NCBI GenBank assembly: GCA_013112575.1
Contig: JABFGG010000001.1
Span: 248,001 to 312,000, forward strand
Length of the DNA: 64,000 bases
Reading direction: 5' to 3'
Source of the DNA: Chloroflexota bacterium
Lineage (GTDB): Bacteria > Chloroflexota > Anaerolineae > Anaerolineales > UBA11579
Shown here in pieces: positions 42,070-50,869 of the stretch (position 1 is its first letter; every line of letters starts with the position of its first letter). The position numbers and the translations under genes are program-made. The notes under the pieces were generated by a model. That model was not told the origin of the DNA. It did not search any database and saw only the letters and a program-made list of their open reading frames with translations.

Positions 42070-42936
42070 CTACTTTCCCAACTCCTTCAGTCTCTCCACC
42101 CTCTCCTTCTCATTCTCCACCAGCCAGGCATCCTGGGAGAGGATAGCGTAGGCTTCTGCGAAGTGAGGTCGGGCTTCAGCTTCACGGTTTAGCGCCAGCA
42201 GGTTTTCACCCATTTCTTCCTGTGTATAACCAGAGGGCTGGCCGAGTTCTTCATACTCCGCCAACAAATTCTGTTGGATGGCCAGGGCTTCTTCAATACG
42301 CTTCAAGGAGCGCAGACAGCGGGCCACACACCATTGCGCGACACGAATGTTCTCGGCATCGTCTTGTTCGCGGCGGGCAACCAAAGCCTGCTCGAACATC
42401 TCCAGGGCTTTTTCAAATTCATTCTGATCGTGATAGGTCCAGCCGATGTTGTTGAACAAAGAGCCGAGCCAGCGACGCGCATCCGGGTCTGTGCTGGCCT
42501 CAGCATATTCCATTGCTTTCAGGTTCCAGGCCAGGACTGCATCTCCGCTTTCGGCAATGGCGACCATGTGGGCGGCATCGACGGCCAGCCCTTCTTCTCC
42601 AACCTCACGCCCTAAATCCCAGGCTTCAACGAATAAGGGTTTAGCCTGCTCTTTTTTGCCTAAGGAATTGAACGTGCGCCCGCGTTCCAGCAAATAACGC
42701 ACTCTGGCGCGTGCTCCGGCCTGCCCCAGCAAAGCCTCGGCATCATCCAGGATGGCATGCGCCTCATTGAATTTGCGCTGCAAGCTCTGCGTGCGGGCCA
42801 ACTGGGTCAGCAATTCGGCATGGTAGGGGATGTCCCCACTGGCTTGGGCCTGCGGCAGGAGTTCGCGAAATTGTTGCTCCGTTTGCTCCGGTTTGTTGTA
42901 ATCCCACAGTTCGTCGATCTTAGGCAGGTCGGTCAT
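42070..42936 (-). CDS. Tetratricopeptide-repeat protein
   Basis: This 288-residue soluble protein is built of TPR helical pairs: AHILDDAEALLGQAGARARV, LGSLFNNIGWTYHDQNEFEK, ALEMFEQALVARREQDDAEN, RIEEALAIQQNLLAEYEELG and AEARPHFAEAYAIL. It is a protein-protein interaction scaffold of unknown partner. It follows the deoxynucleoside kinase gene by 11 bases in the same operon. There is no signal peptide. Confidence 0.85.
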   Translation of the reverse strand: MTDLPKIDELWDYNKPEQTEQQFRELLPQAQASGDIPYHAELLTQLARTQSLQRKFNEAHAILDDAEALLGQAGARARVRYLLERGRTFNSLGKKEQAKPLFVEAWDLGREVGEEGLAVDAAHMVAIAESGDAVLAWNLKAMEYAEASTDPDARRWLGSLFNNIGWTYHDQNEFEKALEMFEQALVARREQDDAENIRVAQWCVARCLRSLKRIEEALAIQQNLLAEYEELGQPSGYTQEEMGENLLALNREAEARPHFAEAYAILSQDAWLVENEKERVERLKELGK

Positions 42937-42947
42937 AGCAATAAATC

Positions 42948-43616
42948 CTAACGGTGGTTGGCGATCTCCTCGGGGCGGAAGACAACCTCTTCCTGTCCCA
43001 TCAGCTTGCCCTCGATCTTCTCCACGATCAGATCCAGGTGGCCGGGGTTGTTGACGTAGTTCATGTCATCGGCGGGCACGGTCAGTACCGGGCAATAGGT
43101 GAAACCGTCGATCCAGTCCTCGTAGAGTTCATTCAGTTGGCCCAGGTAATCGGGAGAAATGGCATTCTCAAAGTGCCTGCCGCGGTTGGCGATGCGCGAC
43201 ATGAGCGTATTGACCGAAGCGCGCAGGTACACCACCAGGTCCGGAGGCCCCAACATCTCGGTCAGCAATTCGTACAATTCGCGGTAAGCGGCATGGTCAC
43301 GCTCGGTCATCTGGCCGCGCTGGTAAAGGTTGCGCGCAAATATCTCGGCATCCTCATAAACCGTGCGGTCCTGGATCACGGAAGTAGGGTGGTTGATCAG
43401 GTCACGGTGGGAGCGCAAGCGATGGGTGATGAAGTAGACCTGGGAGTGAAAGGCCCAGGATTGCATATCACCGTAAAAATCTTCCAGATAGGGATTCTCA
43501 CCGACAGGCTCGTAGTAAGGTTCCCAACCCAGCCGTTCACACAACATTTCCACCAATGTGGATTTGCCCACGCCGATATTGCCTGCTACGGCAACGAATT
43601 TCTTTTTGGGTGTCAC
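42948..43616 (-). CDS. Deoxynucleoside kinase
   Basis: This 222-residue P-loop kinase of the dGK/dCK/dAK family phosphorylates deoxynucleosides for salvage. It has Walker A GNIGVGKST (12-20), the substrate-side DRTVYEDAEIFA and RSHRDLI stretches and the lid-like RIANRGRHFENAIS. GTG 43616 overlaps the stop of the preceding gene by four bases (GTGA), so translation is coupled to the PEP/pyruvate-binding protein. Confidence 0.9.
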   Translation of the reverse strand: MTPKKKFVAVAGNIGVGKSTLVEMLCERLGWEPYYEPVGENPYLEDFYGDMQSWAFHSQVYFITHRLRSHRDLINHPTSVIQDRTVYEDAEIFARNLYQRGQMTERDHAAYRELYELLTEMLGPPDLVVYLRASVNTLMSRIANRGRHFENAISPDYLGQLNELYEDWIDGFTYCPVLTVPADDMNYVNNPGHLDLIVEKIEGKLMGQEEVVFRPEEIANHR

Positions 43617-46012
43617 GTTCTCTCCTCGTGTTTATTTGCAATGTTGGCCGCCAAAAAAGCCGCGGCACGGTTAGCTTCGTCGTCCATAATAAGTTCAATG
43701 TGATGGTCCGGCTGGTAATCGGCTACCTTGATCAGCCTTAGCGCAGAGGCAATCTCTGCATCAGATGGCGAAACCTCAGCCAGGCTGTTGGGCGTGTCAT
43801 AGAAAAACTCGCGCTTAAATATAGCTTCGGCATCATCCAAATAAACCGCCAAGGGAAAAATCTGTGCCTCCATAAGGTCTTGGAAAAAGTGAGTACCAAA
43901 TGAAGGCTCGGGAGCAGGCCCGACACCATCACCGGAAAGCTCCACCAAAGCTTGAGAATGATAAATGTCCGAGTAGCCTATCTTGACTCCCAGATCAGGA
44001 TTGACGGTGCCCCAGCGGCCAGGCCCAATACAGATGAAAGTTTCATCTTTTAATGCTGCATTGAGGCGCCCGATGGCGCGGCCCAGTTTGCTGCGCGAAG
44101 CCTGATCCGGTAGCGCGTAGTAGCCCTCAGGCGGCACAAATAAGACGTAATTTATATCTTTCACATGTCCGTGCGGCACCACGCGCTCGGTGGCAAAAAT
44201 GATGCGCTCTTCATCCAAATCATGCGGCAGGCGCACGTTGCTTTCCGCCAACTGGCTTTGCGGGCGGCACTGCAAGACAAATATGTCCACCTCTGGTTTA
44301 GCAGCGCGCGGGTCGCGTACTCGTAATGTGAATTCCAGATCAACCGGTACGCGATAATGTTCTTGCAGGGTAGCTAACATACGGCGCATGCGGTCGGCAA
44401 AGGGCGTACGGCGTAACAGTTCGTCAAAAGTGAGAACCAGATCATGGGATTGGTTAAGGAAATTGCTGCGGATAGGAGCCAGGAAACCATCTTGATAACT
44501 CTGGGCGATATAACGCAGAATAGGATATTGCGGGTCAAAGACTTCTCCTACCGGCAGTGTCTTCATCTCATTGTTCTGAATATCGATCAGGTCCAAGTGC
44601 TGTTGTGAGTGGTTGCGGATGTCTTTTGGATTGGCTGCAGGATGCAACAAAGGATGGCTGAGGGCCACGATACGCGGATAATCTTCCCCTACACGATCCA
44701 CCGCACGGGTGCCCAACCCCCACACCAGGCGCACAAAGCCGGCTTCGCGCTCGATCTGCGGCGACCAGCGAAAGAGATTGCGGCTGAAGGCCACACCGGC
44801 GGCGTGCGGCAGATAATAGTCATTTAGCTGCTCACCTTGCACCACCTGGATGAGTACAGCAATACGTTCATCGTAGTCTTGCAAGCCCATACTGCGGCGG
44901 TAGAGCAGGGCATCCGGGTTGAGCGCACTGGCATATACACTGGAAATGGCACAGATGAGTTGCTTTAGATTCTCTTCGGGGCTGCCCTGGTTGGGGCAAA
45001 AATGGCTGTCATATTTGCCTGCAAAGGCCATCCCGAAATTGTCTTCCAGCAGACTGGAAGAGCGCACGATGATGGGGCGGTCACCAATGCGTTCCAGCAT
45101 TTCCTCCAGTTGCTCATGGGAATCCGGAGGGAAGGGCTTGCAAGTATACTCTTCCTGGATAGTGGGGTAATCGGCGTGCATTTCTTCTTCAGTTTTGTAT
45201 TTCTGGTCGGCCCACTTCATCAAGTCGTTATGCACCATGAAGGCATACATCACATCGGCGCCAAGGAAATAGGAGGGGGGGATATAGATACTATCTACCA
45301 CGTCCTGATTGCCAACCTCTTTGAGGATGCGCTCGGCCAGAAGCATACCGGCTGCTTTACCCCCGATCTTCCCGGCCCCGATCTTATGTTTGCGGATGTC
45401 CACGAGATCGCTGACCTTGAACCAGTCTTTGGCAATATTGATGTATGCAAGTTGGTCACTAATCATGTTGCGGATCAGCACTACTTTGATCTCTTGCAAC
45501 CGCGCTTTATACTCTTTGCGTTCTTCCTCTGGCATATTAAGAATGGCCAGGGCCTGCTCGAACAGCACCTCCTGCGGCGCCAGCTCAGGATTGACTGTAT
45601 CGAAGATCTCATCGGTTTCCGCGCCGCGTTCGGCCAGGGCCTGGCGCACAATGTCCTCAAATAACTCAAAGGAGAGGTTCTGTGCAAAATGCAGGTCGAT
45701 GAGGTAATTGCGTACGCTGATGACGCGTTCTTTCCACACATGAGCGGGTTCTTCCCCAAAGGGATCGGTCAGCCCTTCGCGCGCCTGCGACAGAATGGCC
45801 TGTTCACGCACCATCGTATCGAACTCTTTGGAGGAGAAGATGCCGCGTTCGTACAACTGGCGCAGCATACGATTGCGGATGCGACGTTGAAAGATGGGGT
45901 ATTGTGCCAGGGCTAGATAAATACGGTAAGTGGGGTCAGAGCCGGGTAGCGTCATGAGGTGAAAGATTTGAAAATCGGGAATCGTGAGACGATGGTTGCT
46001 CTCAAGGTTCAC
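43613..46012 (-). CDS. PEP/pyruvate-binding (PPDK N-terminal) domain protein
   Basis: The 799-residue protein has a helical N-terminal third with no recognised domain. It then shows an ATP-grasp-like pyruvate phosphate dikinase N-terminal domain: GGKAAGMLLAERIL, IPPSYFLGADVMYAFM, IIVRSSSLLEDNFGMAFAGK and RLVWGLGTRAVDRVG. A unique C-terminus follows. The phosphohistidine and PEP-utilising domains of true PEP synthase and PPDK are missing, so it cannot complete that reaction and may bind or phosphorylate another partner. It starts at GTG 46012 and is coupled to deoxynucleoside kinase and a TPR protein. Confidence 0.8.
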   Translation of the reverse strand: MNLESNHRLTIPDFQIFHLMTLPGSDPTYRIYLALAQYPIFQRRIRNRMLRQLYERGIFSSKEFDTMVREQAILSQAREGLTDPFGEEPAHVWKERVISVRNYLIDLHFAQNLSFELFEDIVRQALAERGAETDEIFDTVNPELAPQEVLFEQALAILNMPEEERKEYKARLQEIKVVLIRNMISDQLAYINIAKDWFKVSDLVDIRKHKIGAGKIGGKAAGMLLAERILKEVGNQDVVDSIYIPPSYFLGADVMYAFMVHNDLMKWADQKYKTEEEMHADYPTIQEEYTCKPFPPDSHEQLEEMLERIGDRPIIVRSSSLLEDNFGMAFAGKYDSHFCPNQGSPEENLKQLICAISSVYASALNPDALLYRRSMGLQDYDERIAVLIQVVQGEQLNDYYLPHAAGVAFSRNLFRWSPQIEREAGFVRLVWGLGTRAVDRVGEDYPRIVALSHPLLHPAANPKDIRNHSQQHLDLIDIQNNEMKTLPVGEVFDPQYPILRYIAQSYQDGFLAPIRSNFLNQSHDLVLTFDELLRRTPFADRMRRMLATLQEHYRVPVDLEFTLRVRDPRAAKPEVDIFVLQCRPQSQLAESNVRLPHDLDEERIIFATERVVPHGHVKDINYVLFVPPEGYYALPDQASRSKLGRAIGRLNAALKDETFICIGPGRWGTVNPDLGVKIGYSDIYHSQALVELSGDGVGPAPEPSFGTHFFQDLMEAQIFPLAVYLDDAEAIFKREFFYDTPNSLAEVSPSDAEIASALRLIKVADYQPDHHIELIMDDEANRAAAFLAANIANKHEERT

Positions 46013-46066
46013 AGCAAGTATACAACAGCGCGGAGTCGGTGAGGTTTAAAATATTGGATTGGAAAT

Positions 46067-46092
46067 AAAAAAGGCCGGTCATAAGACCGACC
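46067..46092 (-). terminator. Terminator of dnaN
   Basis: Leftward, GGTCGGTC, a TTAT loop and GACCGGCC precede six T residues. It shares GACCGGCCTTTTTT with the terminator at 18506-18531. Confidence 0.75.
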
Positions 46093-46157
46093 CAGAGTTG
46101 TTTATGCGTCGTGGAGTTTGACGTTCAACGTAGTCGAACTTATGGCCAACTCCTAAA

Positions 46158-46176
46158 GTAGCTGCTTCGCAGCTAC
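46158..46176. repeat. Hairpin directly after dnaN stop
   Basis: GTAGCTGC, a three-base loop and GCAGCTAC, beginning two bases after the dnaN stop codon. There is no T tract; it probably protects the mRNA 3' end. Confidence 0.6.
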
Positions 46177-46177
46177 G

Positions 46178-47311
46178 TCAATTTCCTAAATGCATGGGCA
46201 TGATAACGTGCAGGAAACCATCCTCGCCCAGCGGGCGAATCATGCCGGGGGCGGCAGAGGCCGTTGTCTCCAAAGCCACGTTAGGCGTCTCGACCACATC
46301 CAGCACCTCGCGCAGGAAACGCACGTTAAAGGCGATTAAAACAGGATCGCCCTCGATGGTGGCGTCCACCACAGTTTCATTGGAGCCGGTCTCTTCGGAC
46401 TGAGCGGAGATCTCAATCGCACCCGGTTGCATATCGTCACCTGGGGTGATGTTGAGGCGCGCGATGAGTGAACCTTCACGCGCAAAGATCTCAGCCTGCT
46501 TGCAAGCCTTGAGAAACGCATCCGTGGCAACCACTGTGCGGGTCTTACTGCCATTGGGGATGATCTGTTCGTATTCTGGGAAATTGCCTTCGATCAACTG
46601 CGAGGTCAGCTCGATGTCCGGCAAGCGGAAGACCACCTGACCACGACCAGGAGGCAACACCATGGTGACAGTTTCATCGCCATCACCGGCAATACGGGCC
46701 AACTCACTGAGGGCGCGAGCCGGAACCACAGCATGCACGCTAGGCGAATTGCCATTGGACAAGTCCGCGGTTCGTACGGAAAGACGGAAACCGTCCGCCG
46801 CAGCCATGGTCAGCTCACCATCTTCAACTGTGATCAATACGCCGGTCAGCACTGGGCGGGCTTCATCTGTGGAGGCAGCAAAGGCCACCTGGCGAATCAT
46901 CTCTTTGAGGTCGGATACGTTCAGTTCCATCCCGCCGTCCAGTTCATAGGCAGGCATGGGTGGGAACTCCTGAGCATCAATGCATTTGATATCGGTATTG
47001 CTGGTGGCACTGTTAACGTGCAAACTCTGGCTACGTACGTTGAGGTCCATGTCGATCTGCTCGTTGGGCAGGGTGTTGATCAGATCACTAAAAGTACGCG
47101 AGGGCACGGTCGTGCTGCCTTCCTCCTCGATCTTGGCCCCAATCCAGCAGGTAATGCCCAACTCCAGGTTGGTGGCGGAGAGACGCAGGCGGCCTTCATC
47201 CGTGGCAACCAACACATTTGCCAACACAGGGAGGGTGCTGCGAGGCGATACCGCCCGCGAAACAATGCCCAAACCCTTGGCGAGATTCTCTTGCAATACG
47301 GATACTTTCAT
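46178..47311 (-). CDS. dnaN: DNA polymerase III beta sliding clamp
   Basis: This 377-residue ring-forming clamp tethers DNA polymerase to template. It starts MKVSVLQENLAKGLGIVSRA and ends VIMPMHLGN, close to the usual VMPMRL. Three clamp domains follow each other at normal length, with SRTFSDLINTLP, the FAASTDEARPVLTGVLI segment and FNVRFLREVLDVV. I start at ATG 47311 rather than the TTG at 47326; GAGGG lies 12 bases upstream. dnaA and an origin are not seen here, so the gene is separated from the usual dnaA-dnaN pair. Confidence 0.95.
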   Translation of the reverse strand: MKVSVLQENLAKGLGIVSRAVSPRSTLPVLANVLVATDEGRLRLSATNLELGITCWIGAKIEEEGSTTVPSRTFSDLINTLPNEQIDMDLNVRSQSLHVNSATSNTDIKCIDAQEFPPMPAYELDGGMELNVSDLKEMIRQVAFAASTDEARPVLTGVLITVEDGELTMAAADGFRLSVRTADLSNGNSPSVHAVVPARALSELARIAGDGDETVTMVLPPGRGQVVFRLPDIELTSQLIEGNFPEYEQIIPNGSKTRTVVATDAFLKACKQAEIFAREGSLIARLNITPGDDMQPGAIEISAQSEETGSNETVVDATIEGDPVLIAFNVRFLREVLDVVETPNVALETTASAAPGMIRPLGEDGFLHVIMPMHLGN

Positions 47312-47365
47312 GCCTGTAGCCCTCAAAGTGGGATTAGTTCAAAAACAAATCAAGTGGTGTACTGG

Positions 47366-47381
47366 ATTGATTATAACAAAT
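47366..47381 (-). promoter_or_regulatory. dnaN: Extended -10 promoter of dnaN
   Basis: Leftward sequence ATTTGTTATAATCAAT contains TG-N-TATAAT, an extended -10 box; the -35 region is weak. The identical 16 bases occur at the promoter of the FmdB-like gene (52483-52498). Confidence 0.6.
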
Positions 47382-47453
47382 AGAAATCGGAATCCAAAAT
47401 AATGCACAAGATGCGATTTGCAGACAATGAAACTCGTTAGTGAAATTTGGGGC

Positions 47454-47483
47454 TTGACAAGTCCGATCAAAATTCTCTAATCT
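47454..47483 (+). promoter_or_regulatory. Promoter for the leader RNA / sulfurtransferase gene
   Basis: TTGACA (47454-47459), an 18-base spacer and TAATCT (47478-47483). The predicted start near 47490 gives a leader of about 375 bases before the sulfurtransferase ATG. Confidence 0.55.
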
Positions 47484-47489
47484 GGATTA

Positions 47490-47866
47490 GATTGGTAGTA
47501 TTTACGGAACTATGCGAAAGAATTTCTATCTGACTTGCATTTGTATGGGACGGGGCAAATAGCCGCCGTCTCTTCCGTATTCTAAAACCACATAACGGAA
47601 TAAAGCAGCTTTTGCCTCGCTATGAACCTGTTTCAAGCGTTTGCAAAAGCTGTTTTTTATTTCCCCTGGCTTATTGAACATACTCTGATCAAATCGAGGA
47701 TTTTGATGGTGCACTGCATTTGTATCAAGCGGAAAGAAAGTTGAACAGGTGGGTCGCCTGGCCTGCCGCTTGCTTTCCGCATTCATGTAAAGGCCAGGCA
47801 GCCCTGTTTGACAAAGGGCAAAATACAAACTAGAAGCTTGTTACAAAAATAAAAGGAATACAGAAA
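47490..47866 (+). ncRNA. Structured leader RNA with attenuator, candidate riboswitch or sRNA
   Basis: Three hairpins follow in order: GACGGGGC with GCCGCCGTC (47549-47570, one bulge), TTCCGT with ACGGAA (47573-47600), and CAGCTTTTGC with GCAAAAGCTG (47606-47652) ending in six T residues, a terminator. Downstream, GCGGAAAG (47730) can pair with CTTTCCGC (47773-47780), which lies inside the loop of GCCTGGCCT/AGGCCAGGC (47756-47799), giving a pseudoknot. TGCATTTGTAT occurs twice. I recognise no known riboswitch class. It could be an attenuator for the sulfurtransferase gene or a separate small RNA of about 165 bases. Confidence 0.5.
47606..47658 (+). terminator. Intrinsic terminator/attenuator in the sulfurtransferase leader
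   Basis: A 10-bp stem (CAGCTTTTGC / GCAAAAGCTG), with further CGC/GCG pairing in the loop, is followed by TTTTTTATTT. It lies about 210 bases before the ATG. Confidence 0.7.
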
Positions 47867-48718
47867 ATGAGCAGCAATGGATACGCAAATCCCGAAGTCC
47901 TTGTAGATACCGATTGGGCAACAAACAATCTCGACAATGAAAACATCCGCTTTGTTGAAGTTGATGTGGATACCAGTACCTACGAAAAAGGCCACATCCC
48001 AGGGGCGGTGGGGTGGAACTGGCAAATTGACACTCAGGACGCCGTTACGCGTGACATCCCTGACGAAGAAGCGTTCACTGCTTTAGTGCGTCGCTCGGGC
48101 ATAAGCAATGAAACCACAGTTGTGCTGTATGGAGACAATAACAACTGGTTTGCAACATATGCCTTTTGGCTTCTCAAGTATTACGGTCATGAAAAAGTAC
48201 TTTTGATCAATGGTGGCCGCAAAAAATGGGAAGCTGAAGGGCGCGAGTTGGTTGTTGATATTCCCGATTATGCACCAACAGCTTATCAGGTGACCACAAT
48301 CGACAAGGACATCCGTGCCCTGCGTGACTTCGTAGAAGCCAGTCTTGAAGAAGGAGCTCGCACACTCATCGACGTGCGTTCGGCAGCAGAATATTCCGGT
48401 GAATCATTAGCCCCAGAGGGCATCCCGCAGGAAGGCTCGCAGCGTGGGGGGCACATCCCCGGTGCTGCCAACGTACCGTGGAGCAGCACGGTTGCTGATG
48501 ATGGCAGCTTCAAGCCAGCAAAAGCACTTTGGGATCTCTATGAACCCCTGGGCGTCTCTCCAGACAAAGAAGTGATCGCCTATTGCCGCATTGGTGAACG
48601 CTCCTCTCATACCTGGTTCGTGTTACGTTACCTTTTGGGCATCTCAAAAGTTCGTAACTATGATGGGTCGTGGACAGAATGGGGTAGCCTGATCGGTGTC
48701 CCCATAGAAAAAGGATAA
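47867..48718 (+). CDS. Thiosulfate/3-mercaptopyruvate sulfurtransferase
   Basis: This 283-residue tandem rhodanese has an inactive N-terminal domain (VLVDTDWATNNL, HIPGAVGWNW) and an active C-terminal domain with catalytic Cys240 in YCRIGERS. The CRxGxR loop marks thiosulfate sulfurtransferase rather than mercaptopyruvate preference. The enzyme moves sulfane sulfur from thiosulfate to acceptors such as cyanide or thiols in the cytoplasm. AAGGAA precedes the ATG. It is preceded by a long structured leader and may use thiosulfate imported by the YeeE/YedE proteins at 35-37 kb. Confidence 0.92.
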   Translation: MSSNGYANPEVLVDTDWATNNLDNENIRFVEVDVDTSTYEKGHIPGAVGWNWQIDTQDAVTRDIPDEEAFTALVRRSGISNETTVVLYGDNNNWFATYAFWLLKYYGHEKVLLINGGRKKWEAEGRELVVDIPDYAPTAYQVTTIDKDIRALRDFVEASLEEGARTLIDVRSAAEYSGESLAPEGIPQEGSQRGGHIPGAANVPWSSTVADDGSFKPAKALWDLYEPLGVSPDKEVIAYCRIGERSSHTWFVLRYLLGISKVRNYDGSWTEWGSLIGVPIEKG

Positions 48719-48731
48719 GCTTTAAAAGCGT

Positions 48732-48760
48732 GGAGGTGGTGTGAGTTACACACCACCTCC
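48732..48760. terminator. Hairpin after the sulfurtransferase gene
   Basis: GGAGGTGGTGTG and CACACCACCTCC form a perfect 12-bp stem, 14 bases after the stop. The tail ATATTGCTTTGTTCTTTT is only loosely T-rich, so termination is likely but not certain. Confidence 0.6.
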
Positions 48761-48798
48761 ATATTGCTTTGTTCTTTTGCTCTTACGTTATCTAGTCA

Positions 48799-49566
48799 TC
48801 AACCCAGGCTGATCTGCCTCACTGAGTCAACAATGTGCGTTGGCCGGAAAGGAAATTTCTCCACATCCTCCCGCGTGGTCACGCCACTCAACACCAGCAC
48901 AGTCTCCATACCAGCCTCAACGCCACCCACGATATCTGTGTCCATACGGTCACCGACCATAGCCGTTTCTTCGGAGTGTACATCCAGGTAGTTGAGGGCC
49001 GTGCGCATCATCAGGGGGTTGGGTTTACCCACAAAGAAAGGTGCTTTGCCGGTGGCCGTTTCGATCAAGGCTGCCATGGCGCCACAAGCAGGCACGATGC
49101 CATGTTCGCTAGGCCCGGAGGGGTCCGGGTTAGTAGCAATGAAGATGGCCCCTTTTTCGATCAGGCGGATGGCCTTGGTTATTTCTTCGTAGTTGTAGTT
49201 CTCCGTCTCGCCCAGCACCACGTAATCCGGCTCGATATCCGTGATGACGTAATTGACATCGTGGATGGCCTGCGTAAGGCCACTGGCCCCGATCACGTAG
49301 GCTGTGCCATTGGGGCGCTGGGAATCGAGGAAACGCGCCGTGGCAATGGCTGAAGTAAAGATGCACTCCCCGGGGATTTCCAGGCCGTTGGTCTTCAGGC
49401 GATGGGCCAGGTCGTTGGGCGTATACAGCGGGTTATTCGTCAACAAAAGGAAGCGGCGCTGTTGTTCCTTTAACGTCGCGATGAAGTCCAGTGCCCCAGG
49501 GATCGGTTTGCTGCCGCGCACCAGCACGCCGTCCATATCTATCAGGAAATTCTTTGATTTGATCAT
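48799..49566 (-). CDS. HAD-IIA family (NagD-like) phosphatase
   Basis: This 255-residue HAD phosphatase has the nucleophile loop [12 protein letters not shown] with Asp10 and Asp12, [11 protein letters not shown] (motif II), [11 protein letters not shown] with the motif III Lys, and [10 protein letters not shown] (motif IV). NagD-type enzymes dephosphorylate nucleotides and sugar phosphates such as p-nitrophenyl phosphate, UMP and GMP. It stands alone. The substrate is not readable from the sequence. Confidence 0.9.
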   Translation of the reverse strand: MIKSKNFLIDMDGVLVRGSKPIPGALDFIATLKEQQRRFLLLTNNPLYTPNDLAHRLKTNGLEIPGECIFTSAIATARFLDSQRPNGTAYVIGASGLTQAIHDVNYVITDIEPDYVVLGETENYNYEEITKAIRLIEKGAIFIATNPDPSGPSEHGIVPACGAMAALIETATGKAPFFVGKPNPLMMRTALNYLDVHSEETAMVGDRMDTDIVGGVEAGMETVLVLSGVTTREDVEKFPFRPTHIVDSVRQISLG

Positions 49567-49681
49567 GTACTCTACTTTGTTTCGTTATTTTCCCCCGATT
49601 ATACGGTGCTTAGCGGGAAATGGAAGAAACAGTTCGTAAAGGTTTTTTAAACGCTATGCTGACCGCCCTGAGCAATTTACT

Positions 49682-50821
49682 CTAGGCAATTTGTGGCGAG
49701 ACAGGCCTAATCTCGTTGAGCAGTCGCTGGTAACGCCCCATCAAAGCATCAAAGGTCGTTTCCCAACCCATACCCTCGGCACGCACACGCCCCTGTATGC
49801 CCATCTCTTGGGTTCGTTGGGGGTCATTTACCAGTTCCCTGACCATTTCTGTCAAAGTGCGTCTATCCTCCGGTGGGTAGAGAAGGCCCGATACTCCGTC
49901 TTCAACTAGATTAACCACCCCTCCAGAAGCAGGGGCCACCACGGGTAGTCCAGAGGCCATAGCTTCCACCACCACGTTGCCGTAGGTTTCTTCGGCCCCA
50001 GTGAACACGAAAAGGTCAGCAGCGCTGTAAGCACAGGCCAGGTCCTCTCCATGCAGGTAGCCGGTAAAGGTGGTGGACGTACCAGCATATAAGCTTTCAA
50101 GGTGCTGGCGGTGAGGACCATCTCCTACAATTGCCAAGCGGATGCCGTCGATTTCTTTTGCAATAGGCAACAACATATCGGCGCGTTTTTCGCGTGACAG
50201 GCGGCTCACAAAGAGAATCAACAACTTATCAGTTTCACCGTCCATCAAGCGTTCTCGCCAGGTTTCGGAGCGTTTGGCGGGCGTGAAACGCTCCAGGTCA
50301 ACACCCCCGGGCCAAACAGCGACACGTTTGAAGCCTTTGGCCATGATCTGCCGGCGAGTGAATTCAGAAGGCACAAGATTGAGGTCGGCGCGGTTATGCA
50401 CAACGCGGTAAAAACGATAGATAGTCTCTGACAAGGCGCCCATGCGCCAGCGACGAGCAAAACCGGACATATCCGTATGGTAGGAGGCCACAATGGGAAT
50501 CCTGAGTTTACGCGCCACGCGTAATCCGGCCAGGCCCAACAAAGTAGGGTTCACCAGATGGATAAGGTCGGGTTGGAATTCCTTGATCCTCTTCTCAACA
50601 CGCGCCGCAGGGTTGCCCATGCGGATCTCGGGGTAGAAAGGTGGCCTGACGCTGCGATGCTGGTAGATGGGAGTGGCGGCATATTCATCGATTGTGCCGC
50701 TGGGAGCGAACATGATGCTATCGTGCCCTTCGTCTTCCAGGTATTCAAAAAGGTGCTGAAGGGTGATGACAATGCCATCGATTTTTGGAAGGAACGTTTC
50801 GGTGAAGTAGGCGATTCTCAT
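49682..50821 (-). CDS. GT4-family glycosyltransferase
   Basis: This 379-residue GT-B enzyme opens with MRIAYFTETFLPKIDGIVIT and carries PIVASYHTDMSGFARRW, the nucleotide-binding region LLILFVSRLSREKRADMLL and EETYGNVVVEAMASGLPVV with the Glu-x7-Glu pattern. It resembles mannosyl/glucosyl transferases making phosphatidylinositol mannosides or glucolipids (PimB/MgtA-like). It acts at the cytoplasmic side of the membrane. The ATG at 50821 is chosen over TTG 50827. Confidence 0.9.
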   Translation of the reverse strand: MRIAYFTETFLPKIDGIVITLQHLFEYLEDEGHDSIMFAPSGTIDEYAATPIYQHRSVRPPFYPEIRMGNPAARVEKRIKEFQPDLIHLVNPTLLGLAGLRVARKLRIPIVASYHTDMSGFARRWRMGALSETIYRFYRVVHNRADLNLVPSEFTRRQIMAKGFKRVAVWPGGVDLERFTPAKRSETWRERLMDGETDKLLILFVSRLSREKRADMLLPIAKEIDGIRLAIVGDGPHRQHLESLYAGTSTTFTGYLHGEDLACAYSAADLFVFTGAEETYGNVVVEAMASGLPVVAPASGGVVNLVEDGVSGLLYPPEDRRTLTEMVRELVNDPQRTQEMGIQGRVRAEGMGWETTFDALMGRYQRLLNEIRPVSPQIA

Positions 50822-50869
50822 GGTCAAGCCCTGTTCAAAAAGGTTTATTAATTTATACGGTAAAAGCCT

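Noticed and set aside
47526..47828. Leftward 100-residue frame between dnaN and the sulfurtransferase gene
   Set aside because: Only the C-terminal 40 residues look protein-like, it has no ribosome site, and the region folds as an RNA leader on the other strand.
46178..47866. Replication origin near dnaN
   Set aside because: No dnaA, no cluster of DnaA boxes and no AT-rich unwinding element were seen.
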